Below, piece by piece: positions 16,722 to 23,594 of a stretch of DNA of 64,000 bases. The stretch spans positions 558,001-622,000 of the forward strand of contig NZ_AP022617.1 of NCBI RefSeq assembly GCF_010731575.1, given 5' to 3'. Numbering within the stretch: the first letter of the stretch is position 1; every line of letters starts with the position of its first letter. The DNA comes from Mycolicibacterium monacense (GTDB lineage: Bacteria; Actinomycetota; Actinomycetes; Mycobacteriales; Mycobacteriaceae). Position numbers and translations under genes: made by a program. The notes below the pieces were generated by a model. The model did no database searches, was not told the origin of the DNA, and saw only the letters and a list, made by a program, of their open reading frames with translations.

Positions 16722-17312
16722 TTACTTCAAGACGGCGGGCAGCGCCGCGAACTCCTGCCGGATGATGTCGTCGAGGGCGCGGCCCGGCGCCGCCAACCAC
16801 TGATTGAGTGCGCGCTCCACGAGCAGCATCCCGACTGATGCGAGCAGTCGGCATTCGCTGTCGGGCGACGGCAGGTGGCGCCGCTGCGCAATGATCTTCG
16901 CCACGGTCTCGGCGTTGGCCTCGTGGTTCTTGCGCTCGCGGCCGAGCAGGACCAGCGATGACGCAACCGCTTCGTGATACTGCGCGATCCGCTTACGGAT
17001 GCGCTTGAGCCCCGGAGCAAGCAACGCGAACGAGTTCGCCATCGCCTCGAAGTCGGATGCGCCTTCGGGCTGCGCGAGATACACGCCACCGACGGCGTCG
17101 ATGAAGTCGTATTCGCCGAAGAAGAGGACCGACTCCTTGGTCGGGAAGTAACGGAAGAACGTCCGCGGGGACACGCCTGCGCTAGCGGCGATCTCGTCCG
17201 TCGTCGTCTCGTCATAGCCTTTGGCACTGAACAGATTCAGTGCCGCCTCCAGCAGTGCCATCCGGGTCCGGTCCGCATGCTCGTTTCGTGGCGAACGGTC
17301 ACCCCGTGCCAT
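16722..17312 (-). CDS. TetR-family regulator, likely controller of the palindrome regulon
   Basis: This 196-residue TetR protein has its helix-turn-helix at about residues 20-65 (ALNLFSAKGYDETTTDEIAASAGVSPRTFFRYFPTKE). The recognition helix carries the RTFFRYF form seen in mycobacterial regulators of lipid-type catabolism. A GGAGG site precedes the ATG. The gap upstream, shared with a divergent P450, has a copy of TGACAGT-N2-ACTGTCA at 17416-17431, 103 bases from its start; the other five copies lie on both sides of this gene. It is therefore the best candidate for a local repressor that recognises the palindrome and is released by a CoA thioester or pathway substrate. Confidence 0.85.
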   Translation of the reverse strand: MARGDRSPRNEHADRTRMALLEAALNLFSAKGYDETTTDEIAASAGVSPRTFFRYFPTKESVLFFGEYDFIDAVGGVYLAQPEGASDFEAMANSFALLAPGLKRIRKRIAQYHEAVASSLVLLGRERKNHEANAETVAKIIAQRRHLPSPDSECRLLASVGMLLVERALNQWLAAPGRALDDIIRQEFAALPAVLK

Positions 17313-17376
17313 CTGCGATCCTCCTGGGCCGTGTCGGGTGTTCTGACATTACAACCAGAGCGGATATGGCACATCG

Positions 17377-17437
17377 TTGACACCGCTCGCCGCGCCGACG
17401 ATACTTTCCCACATGTGACAGTTTACTGTCATAGTTT
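17377..17437 (+). promoter_or_regulatory. Operator site 2 in the TetR/P450 divergent gap
   Basis: TGACAGT-TT-ACTGTCA at 17416-17431 has perfect arms. TAGTTT at 17432-17437 directly follows it and could be a -10, the same layout as sites 3 and 5. A second possible promoter is TTGACA at 17377-17382 with GATACT at 17400-17405; its start would lie just before the operator. Either arrangement allows repression of the P450 and possibly of the regulator. Confidence 0.68.
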
Positions 17438-17482
17438 GTTTCGGATCGCCAGTCTGGCGTACGTGAGAGGATCTGCACCTAC

Positions 17483-18661
17483 ATGACCGAGCTCAGCGTG
17501 AACGGCACCCTGAACATCAACGATCTGCCGTTCACGGAAGACCGTTCGCGCGCGTGGCGGGAACTGCGCGAAGCGGGCGAGGCCGTGTTGTCCGGTGAGG
17601 AGATTGTGCTCACCAGTGCCGAGGCAGTGGAATTCGCGGCCAAGAGGCCGCAGATTTTCTCCTCGGCGAAGGCTTTCGACGTGTTGGGCAGCCCGGTCCC
17701 TCTCGTGCCCATCGCGATTGATCCGCCCGACCACACCCGGTTCCGCCGCATGCTCGACCCGTTCTTCAGTCCCAAGAGGATGGCCGAGCGTGAGCCCGAG
17801 CTGCGCCGGCAGGCGGGTGAACTCATCGACGCGATCGTGGCCAAGGGCGAGTGCGAAGTGGTGGCTGACCTGGCCACGCCGTTCCCGTCGCAGGTGTTCC
17901 TGACGCTGTTCGGACTGCCGATGGCAGACCGCGACAGGCTGGTCCACTGGAAGGACGCGATCCTGCAATTCACCGACCCCGGCAGCGGAGAGCCGACGCC
18001 CGAGGTCCTCACCTATGCGCTCGAGCTGTTCACCTACCTCAACGAACACATCGCCGAGCGGCGCACGGACACCTCCGGCAGTGACATGCTCACCCAGTTG
18101 ATCCACGACACCGACGAGGGTGGCATGGACGACAACGAGATTCTCGGGCTGTGCTTCATGTTCGTGCTCGCCGGCCTGGACACCGTCACCTCAGCCGTCG
18201 GGTTCTCGTTGGCGAAGTTGGCCGAAGATGCTGATCTGCGCCGCCGGATCAGCAACGACTACTCGCTGATTCCCGCTTTCATCGAGGAGCTGCTGCGCGT
18301 CGACGGTCCCGTACCCTTCGCCCCGCGCGTCACCACCGAGGAGGTGGAGGTGGCCGGCCGAGTGGTACCGAAGGACACCAGGGTGATGCTGAGCTATGGC
18401 AGTGCCGACCGCGATCCGCGGCGCTATGACGACGTCGACGAAGTGCACGTCGACAGCAAGGCGGTGCACTTCGCGTTCGGACGTGGCCCGCACAGGTGCC
18501 TGGGTTCCCACCTGGCCCGCCTGGAGCTGCGACTCATTCTCGAGGAGTGGCACGCCCGCATTCCCGAATACACCTTGGTCGACGGCAATCCGCCGCAGGT
18601 GCCATGGCCCACCGGAACCATGGGTCTGCAGTCGGTGCCGCTGAACATCCGGCCGGCATAG
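17483..18661 (+). CDS. Cytochrome P450 (paralogue of the one at 13006)
   Basis: The heme protein has 392 residues with AGLDT, EELLR and the heme loop FGRGPHRCLGSHLAR. The N-terminal half, including FSSAKAFDVLGSPVPLVPIAIDPP and FPSQVFLTLFGLP, is closely related to the P450 at 13006. No ferredoxin is next to it, so it may share the one at 12815. It is monocistronic: an operator lies upstream and a strong terminator 15 bases downstream. Hydroxylation of a hydrophobic, possibly polycyclic or side-chain carbon is the expected role. Confidence 0.88.
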   Translation: MTELSVNGTLNINDLPFTEDRSRAWRELREAGEAVLSGEEIVLTSAEAVEFAAKRPQIFSSAKAFDVLGSPVPLVPIAIDPPDHTRFRRMLDPFFSPKRMAEREPELRRQAGELIDAIVAKGECEVVADLATPFPSQVFLTLFGLPMADRDRLVHWKDAILQFTDPGSGEPTPEVLTYALELFTYLNEHIAERRTDTSGSDMLTQLIHDTDEGGMDDNEILGLCFMFVLAGLDTVTSAVGFSLAKLAEDADLRRRISNDYSLIPAFIEELLRVDGPVPFAPRVTTEEVEVAGRVVPKDTRVMLSYGSADRDPRRYDDVDEVHVDSKAVHFAFGRGPHRCLGSHLARLELRLILEEWHARIPEYTLVDGNPPQVPWPTGTMGLQSVPLNIRPA

Positions 18662-18675
18662 CCCCTGCCAACGAG

Positions 18676-18705
18676 AAGAGCCCGGCTGCTCGGCCGGGCT
18701 CTTTT
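18676..18705. terminator. Intrinsic terminator between convergent genes
   Basis: An 11-bp perfect stem (AAGAGCCCGGC with GCCGGGCTCTT) around the loop TGCTCG is followed by TTC on the plus strand; the A-rich left edge gives a similar T-rich tail in the other direction. It separates the P450 from the convergent LLM oxidoreductase. Confidence 0.85.
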
Positions 18706-18727
18706 CGTCGTCCAGGGGCTCCCAGAC

Positions 18728-19648
18728 CTATCCCACCTTGGGGATGATCTCCTCCGCCACCCACTGCATGTGGTCAAGGTAGGCGTTGAAGTCGTTCAGT
18801 GGCGGCGGGTTCACCCACGTGTCGGTGACCCCGAGTTCGGCCAGCATGTTGCAGTTGTCGATGACCTGCTGAGCACTCTGGCCGAACTGCGCATTCGGGT
18901 CGTCGACGATGGCGTGCTCCTGACCGATGGACAGGACGGCCAGGCTGTAGAACACCGAAAAGGGTCGGTCGTCGAATCCGGGTTGCGAGCGCAGGTAATC
19001 CAGCTTGGCGGGCAACTCCTCGGGCTTGGTCAGCCACGGCGCCCAACCGTCGCCGAAGCGGGCCGCCCGGCGCAGCACTGCGTCGGCGTCCCCGCCGAGC
19101 CACACCGTCGGGTGGGGACTGGAGATCGGCTTCGGCCCGAACGCGATGTCATCGAACTTGACGAACTCGCCGTCGTAGCTCGGCGAATCGCTGTGCCACA
19201 GCTCGAACATCGCTTCGAGGTATTCGTCCGCTATCCGGCCGCGTTTGTTGAAGGGAACGCCGATGGCGTCGAACTCCTCCTTGAGCCAACCCACCCCGAC
19301 GGTGGTCTGCGCACGACCGCCGCTGAACCAGTCGAACGTCGCAATCTGCTTCGCGGCGACGATCGGGTTGTGCAACGGCAGGATGGTGACCATCGACCCG
19401 ATGGTGATCGTCGACGTGGCACCGGCGATGTAGGCCTGCGCGGTGGTGGCGTCGAAGTAGTGGTTCCCCGAGAGTTCGACATGAGACGTCGGCGTGAAGA
19501 AGTGCTCGGGCAGGAAGACCATCGAGTAGCCGAGCTCTTCAGCCCGTTGCGCCACTTTCGCGATGTCCCGCCCACCCAGGTCATGCTCCCACGGCTGGGT
19601 GATGGCGGCGACATGCATGCAGTTGGGCAGGTAGACAGTGAATCTCAT
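18728..19648 (-). CDS. LLM-class F420-dependent oxidoreductase
   Basis: This 306-residue TIM-barrel protein starts MRFTVYLPNCMHVAAITQPWEH and has the family stretches GYSMVFLPEHF, VTILPLHNPIVAAKQIATFDWFSGGR, GVGWLKEEF and ARFGDGWAPW. Such proteins oxidise or reduce substrates with F420 or flavin; the mycobacterial members are mostly F420-linked. Ribosome site AAAGG is upstream of the ATG. Its promoter carries the cluster palindrome (site 3), so it belongs to the regulon. The substrate is not known. Confidence 0.82.
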   Translation of the reverse strand: MRFTVYLPNCMHVAAITQPWEHDLGGRDIAKVAQRAEELGYSMVFLPEHFFTPTSHVELSGNHYFDATTAQAYIAGATSTITIGSMVTILPLHNPIVAAKQIATFDWFSGGRAQTTVGVGWLKEEFDAIGVPFNKRGRIADEYLEAMFELWHSDSPSYDGEFVKFDDIAFGPKPISSPHPTVWLGGDADAVLRRAARFGDGWAPWLTKPEELPAKLDYLRSQPGFDDRPFSVFYSLAVLSIGQEHAIVDDPNAQFGQSAQQVIDNCNMLAELGVTDTWVNPPPLNDFNAYLDHMQWVAEEIIPKVG

Positions 19649-19726
19649 TGTCAGCCTTTCGATTTGGATTAGATGACCTTCGAGTGGCGTGCGCCGTCCG
19701 CGACCGCACGGGCCATGTGACCGAGA

Positions 19727-19755
19727 ACACTATGGCAGTGGACTGCCACAGTCAA
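19727..19755 (-). promoter_or_regulatory. Promoter with operator site 3 for the LLM gene
   Basis: On the minus strand TTGACT (19755-19750), one base, the operator TGGCAGT-CC-ACTGCCA (19748-19733) and TAGTGT (19732-19727) follow each other without a gap. The operator thus fills the 17-base spacer. This copy has G and C at the third positions of the arms, but the symmetry is kept, which argues for selection on the dyad. Confidence 0.72.
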
Positions 19756-19824
19756 CAGCGGCCGAAGGGATCGGTAAAACCCTGACGAGTGGCGACCGGC
19801 CGTGTCAGAATTCAAACTCGATAT

Positions 19825-19840
19825 TGACAGTGAACTGTCA
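19825..19840 (+). promoter_or_regulatory. Operator site 4 before the PEP-swivel gene
   Basis: TGACAGT-GA-ACTGTCA has perfect arms and lies 19 bases before the ATG at 19860; the AGGAGGA ribosome site starts 10 bases after it. I cannot define -35 and -10 hexamers. The site is 76 bases from site 3, so the divergent pair may be controlled together. Confidence 0.65.
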
Positions 19841-19859
19841 TCAGTCGCTCAGGAGGAAT

Positions 19860-21473
19860 ATGACGGACCTCGGTGTGCCCGCCGACCTGACGGACCCGAT
19901 TCGGGGGAGCAGCGAGCCGGACCGGATGTGGACCCTGACCAACGTGGGCGAGGCGACGCCGGACATCCTCTCACCCTTGTGCTGGTCCCTCTGGGGCAAC
20001 GGCGTCGAACTGGCGTCCAGGGCCGGGCTGTACGACTTCGGCGTGCTGCCCCGCTCGGAGATCTTCGTCCCCGACGATCCGAATCAGTGGGCGACCGCGT
20101 GCTTCTACGGCAGGCAGGCGATGAACATCGAGCGCGCCCGCGAGCTGGCCGGACTCCTCCCCGGGATGACCGGTGACGACTTCGAACGCGACCTGTTGGG
20201 CTCGGTCCGTGCCGATGCCACCCCCACCAGGAGTGACCCCACCCGGCTGCCGTTCGTGGCGGTGAAGGCGCCGCTCACCGCGATACGGCAGCGGTGGGTG
20301 CCGCAGCGCACCCATGACGAGCAGATGGACTGGTGGCGTGCCGAGGTTCTGCCGGGTGCTCCCGCCGATCCCCGCGCCCTGCTGGCGGAATCGTCGCGCC
20401 GGTTCACCGCCGTCATGCGGGCACACGTGCGCACCCGGATGATCCTGAACGGTCTCCGCTCCCAAGTGGAGGCGATCACTGCCCGGCTCGGCCGCTCGGA
20501 CCTGGTGCCGACGCTGCTCGCCGGATACGGGGGCGTCATCGAAACCCGGCTCGCCGACGACGTGTGGTCACTGGGGCAGGGCCAACTCACGGTCACCGAG
20601 TTTCTGGAACGCCACGGATTCCACGGCCCCAACGAGGGCAACGTCATCGGGCATTCGTGGCGGGAGGATCCCGAGGCGGTGATCCGCATCGCTGCGGCCC
20701 ACGCGGGCAGGCCCGAAGCCGAGCGACCGCGAGTGCGGGCGGAGCGCGCGGTGGCCGCCCGGGAGCGGGCGGAATCCGACCTGCTGGCCGGGTTGCCAGC
20801 GGTGCGGCGGCAGCTGTTCCGGCGACTGCTCCAGTTCACCGGAGCTCAGGTGCGGTCGGTGGAACTCACCAAGGCCGCCTTCCTGACCGCGGTCGACGGG
20901 TGCCGCGCCGGGGCGGCCACATTGGGCAGGGACCTGGTCGAGGCCGGCGAGCTCGATCGTCCGGACGACACGTTCTACCTCACCATCGACGAGCTACTCG
21001 GATCGCTGCCGTGTAACGCCCGCGAACTCGTGGCGTTTCGCAGGCAGCGACGCGACGAGTATCGGGCACTGGAGATCCCGGTCATCTTCACCGGGATGCC
21101 GGAACCGGTTGCGGCCGGAGACGCCGCCGGCACGGGTGACGGCAGCGTGCGCGGCACGCCGGCCGGGCCCGGCGTGGTCGAGGGCACCGTCCGGGTGGTG
21201 CTCGACGCCGATTCCGATGACGTTCTCGAGGACGGCGAGGTTCTGGTGTGCAAGTTCGTCGACCCCGGGTGGACGGCACTGGTTTCACTCGCGGGTGCGT
21301 TGGTCACCGATATCGGCAGCCCAGCCAGCCACGGGGCGATCGTGGCGCGTGAACTCGGCATCACCTGCGTCGTAGGGACCGGCAACGGCACCAAGGTGTT
21401 GCGCAGCGGTGATGTGGTGCGGGTCGACGGCTCCACCGGCGAGGTCGCCGTGCTGGCGCGGTCGGCCGGATAG
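19860..21473 (+). CDS. PEP-utilising-enzyme swivel domain protein lacking ATP-grasp
   Basis: The protein has 537 residues from an ATG preceded by AGGAGG. The last 110 residues are the phosphohistidine swivel domain of PEP synthase, pyruvate phosphate dikinase and rifampin phosphotransferase, with GSPASHGAIVARELGI carrying the phospho-His. The first 400 residues are mostly helical (for example AESSRRFTAVMRAHVRTRMILNG, split here) and resemble the substrate-binding middle part of rifampin phosphotransferase-like proteins. The usual N-terminal ATP-grasp domain of about 300 residues is missing, and no separate ATP-grasp gene is in the window. It could receive phosphate from an unknown partner, or it could have lost phosphotransfer. 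Confidence 0.72.
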   Translation: MTDLGVPADLTDPIRGSSEPDRMWTLTNVGEATPDILSPLCWSLWGNGVELASRAGLYDFGVLPRSEIFVPDDPNQWATACFYGRQAMNIERARELAGLLPGMTGDDFERDLLGSVRADATPTRSDPTRLPFVAVKAPLTAIRQRWVPQRTHDEQMDWWRAEVLPGAPADPRALLAESSRRFTAVMRAHVRTRMILNGLRSQVEAITARLGRSDLVPTLLAGYGGVIETRLADDVWSLGQGQLTVTEFLERHGFHGPNEGNVIGHSWREDPEAVIRIAAAHAGRPEAERPRVRAERAVAARERAESDLLAGLPAVRRQLFRRLLQFTGAQVRSVELTKAAFLTAVDGCRAGAATLGRDLVEAGELDRPDDTFYLTIDELLGSLPCNARELVAFRRQRRDEYRALEIPVIFTGMPEPVAAGDAAGTGDGSVRGTPAGPGVVEGTVRVVLDADSDDVLEDGEVLVCKFVDPGWTALVSLAGALVTDIGSPASHGAIVARELGITCVVGTGNGTKVLRSGDVVRVDGSTGEVAVLARSAG

Positions 21474-21514
21474 CTCAGCCGGATGACTGGGCCGAATAGG
21501 GAAGGGAACCCACA

Positions 21515-22519
21515 TTGAGCGGCGGGATACGTCAGATGTCCGCCGGACTGAGTCCGGACAGCGAGAGCACGGTGCGGGCTTGCCCCGATGTGCCCGGGTG
21601 GACGGAGAACCTGCTGTTCACTCCGTACGATCCGGTCAGCGACATCGGGATGTGGCTGCATCTGGGCACCGTCGCCGACATGTGGGAGATGTGGGAAGAC
21701 CGCGTGCTCATCGCGCTTCCCGAGGACCAGGGCGTGCTCAGCATGTGGGCCTATCACCGCACGGTTCCTGACCGCCAGCCGGCCGGTGCCAATCTGCAGT
21801 TTCAGTGCGAGCAGCCGTTTCACAAGTGGCGCATCACGTTCGACGGCTTCTGCGTGCGTTCGTCCTATGACGAGATGCGCACCGGTCTGCTGGCCGACGG
21901 CCCCAAGACCCACGTCCGTCTGGACCTCGAGGTGGAATGCCTGACCCCGGTGTGGGACGCCGCGACCGCCGGAGACGGCATGGCCGAACAGAGTTGGGCC
22001 CGCGAGCATTACGAGCAACTCATCCAGGTGACCGGTCAGCTGACCGTCGACGGCGTGACAACCGATTTCAACGGCGGTGGCTGGCGCGACCATTCACGTG
22101 GTCCGCGCGGTGCCGACACCCTCAAGGACTGGGGCGGGCACGTCATCACCGGCGGTGTTCTCCCGAGCGGACGGGCATTCGGCATGTGCCGCTACTGGGC
22201 CCGCGATGGCCGTACCACGCTGGAGGGTGCCTACGTGGTCGAGGGCGGCGCGCTGCACCAGGTCGGCATCGAGTCGGCGCCACCGGCCGCGGTACTGGCC
22301 CGCGACGGCGAGACGTACACGTTCGCGCTCGACGGCGGGCACACGATCAACGGCACCATCCGCTCGTCATTGTGGATATCCATGGCCGATGGGCTGCCCT
22401 ATGGAGTCATGGACCCGGTGCGCGCCTACACCGTCAGTTGGGCGCAGGTGCAGTGGGGCGGCGAGACGGGCTACGCCTACATCGAACGGTCCGCGTTCAC
22501 CGGTGTCCCCGCTCGTTGA
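21515..22519 (+). CDS. CrtC/AttH-like lipocalin-fold protein (DUF7064/7065 type)
   Basis: This 334-residue protein probably starts at a TTG with GAAGGGA upstream; an ATG at 21536 is the alternative. The stretches WLHLGT, FNGGGWRDHSRGPRG and AYIERSAF match proteins related to hydroxyneurosporene synthase (CrtC) and AttH, which form a double lipocalin barrel and hydrate or cyclise isoprenoids such as carotenoids. The GGWRDHSRGPR motif contains conserved Asp, His and Arg that line the pocket in that fold. It follows the PEP-swivel gene by 41 bases and is probably in its operon. An isoprenoid or steroid-like substrate is inferred. Confidence 0.65.
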   Translation: MSGGIRQMSAGLSPDSESTVRACPDVPGWTENLLFTPYDPVSDIGMWLHLGTVADMWEMWEDRVLIALPEDQGVLSMWAYHRTVPDRQPAGANLQFQCEQPFHKWRITFDGFCVRSSYDEMRTGLLADGPKTHVRLDLEVECLTPVWDAATAGDGMAEQSWAREHYEQLIQVTGQLTVDGVTTDFNGGGWRDHSRGPRGADTLKDWGGHVITGGVLPSGRAFGMCRYWARDGRTTLEGAYVVEGGALHQVGIESAPPAAVLARDGETYTFALDGGHTINGTIRSSLWISMADGLPYGVMDPVRAYTVSWAQVQWGGETGYAYIERSAFTGVPAR

Positions 22520-22544
22520 CTGTGACAGTCGACTGTCATACTGT
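22516..22544 (+). promoter_or_regulatory. Promoter with operator site 5 for the six-gene operon
   Basis: TTGACT (22516-22521), one base, TGACAGT-CG-ACTGTCA (22523-22538) and TACTGT (22539-22544) abut each other exactly as at site 3. Predicted start is near 22551, giving a leader of about 40 bases before the GTG at 22591. The -35 begins within the 3' end of the CrtC-like gene. Confidence 0.75.
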
Positions 22545-22590
22545 TGCCCGGTGCCCCGAGTTGGGTGGGCTCTGTCAGAAAGGCGTGACC

Positions 22591-22953
22591 GTGGCCGAGA
22601 ATCGATTCGTTGTCCTGAGCAATCCCATTGAGGGCCAGGACGACTCCTTCAACAAGTGGTATGACGAAGTGCATGTGCCGGAGGTGCTTGATGTTCCGGG
22701 TGTGGTGGCGGCGCAGCGCTACGACATCGCCGAGCTGAAGATCCCCGACGACGAGGATCTGCCCGCACAGTTGCCTCCACCCACCCACCGGTACATGGTG
22801 ATCTACGAGCTCGATCGCGAGCCCGAAGTGGTGATGGCGGAGTTCCTCGAGCGGGTGATGTCGGGGAAGTTGTCGCTGGGGGAGACGCTCGACCTGTCCA
22901 CGGTCTCGATGACCGGCTGGACGCCGCGCGGCGACCGACGGTTGGCCGACTGA
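22591..22953 (+). CDS. EthD-like dimeric alpha/beta-barrel protein
   Basis: A protein of 120 residues with the ferredoxin-like fold pattern of EthD/DABB proteins: FVVLSNPIEGQDDSFNKWYDEVHVPEVLDVPGVVAAQRY, in shorter units FNKWYDEVHVPEV and PGVVAAQRYDI. These proteins often act as small cyclases, isomerases or accessory factors of oxygenases. GTG 22591 is used because AAAGG is seven bases upstream; a GTG at 22585 is possible. It is the first gene of a tight operon running to 28155. Confidence 0.7.
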   Translation: MAENRFVVLSNPIEGQDDSFNKWYDEVHVPEVLDVPGVVAAQRYDIAELKIPDDEDLPAQLPPPTHRYMVIYELDREPEVVMAEFLERVMSGKLSLGETLDLSTVSMTGWTPRGDRRLAD

Positions 22954-22954
22954 G

Positions 22955-23563
22955 ATGTCCGAACTCCGTACGGTGATGCAGGCGCAGCGCGCCTGCAGGC
23001 GATTCGACCCGGACGGCAAGGTGCTCGACTCCGACATCGAGCAGATGCTGCAGATCGCGGTGCACGCACCGAGCGCCGAGAACACCCAGCCGTGGTCGTT
23101 CGTGGTGGTCCGCGACGAGGAGAACCGGAAACTGCTGGCGGACTGGTGGACGGAGACGTGGAACGCCGGAGGCGGCGACTTCGTCAAGCAGAGCGTCGAG
23201 GACAAGGTGCTCGTCGCCGACCTCGAATACGGTTTCTCCAGAGGCGGGTTCGCTGCGGCACCGGTCGTGGTGGTGGTCTGCGCCGACACCGACCGGGTCG
23301 CAGAGATCTACGCACCGTCCTCGATCTATCCGGCTGTGCAGAACATGCTGCTCGCCGCCGCCGACCTCGGCTACGGGTCATGTCTCACCACCGGCCTGAC
23401 CACCTTCGGAGTCGACCGCGTCCGCGAACTGCTGGACCTGCCACAGAACCTGATCCCGATGGCGGCCGTGTACGTCGGCCGGCCGGCGCGCAAGCTGTCA
23501 CCGCCCCGTCGTCGCCCCGCCACCGAGGTCACCTACCGCGAGAAGTTCGGCACCGCATGGTGA
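22955..23563 (+). CDS. Nitroreductase-family flavoprotein
   Basis: This 202-residue protein has the family start AQRACRRFDPDGKV, the FMN-binding NTQPWSFVVV and the second flavin region LLAAADLGYGSCLTTGL. Nitroreductase-fold enzymes of actinobacterial catabolic clusters reduce enones, quinones or related groups with NAD(P)H and FMN. Its ATG comes one base after the stop of the preceding gene, so translation is coupled. The substrate is unknown. Confidence 0.82.
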   Translation: MSELRTVMQAQRACRRFDPDGKVLDSDIEQMLQIAVHAPSAENTQPWSFVVVRDEENRKLLADWWTETWNAGGGDFVKQSVEDKVLVADLEYGFSRGGFAAAPVVVVVCADTDRVAEIYAPSSIYPAVQNMLLAAADLGYGSCLTTGLTTFGVDRVRELLDLPQNLIPMAAVYVGRPARKLSPPRRRPATEVTYREKFGTAW

Positions 23564-23594
23564 CCGGATTCTCCCCGACCAGTGAGGTCGCTAC

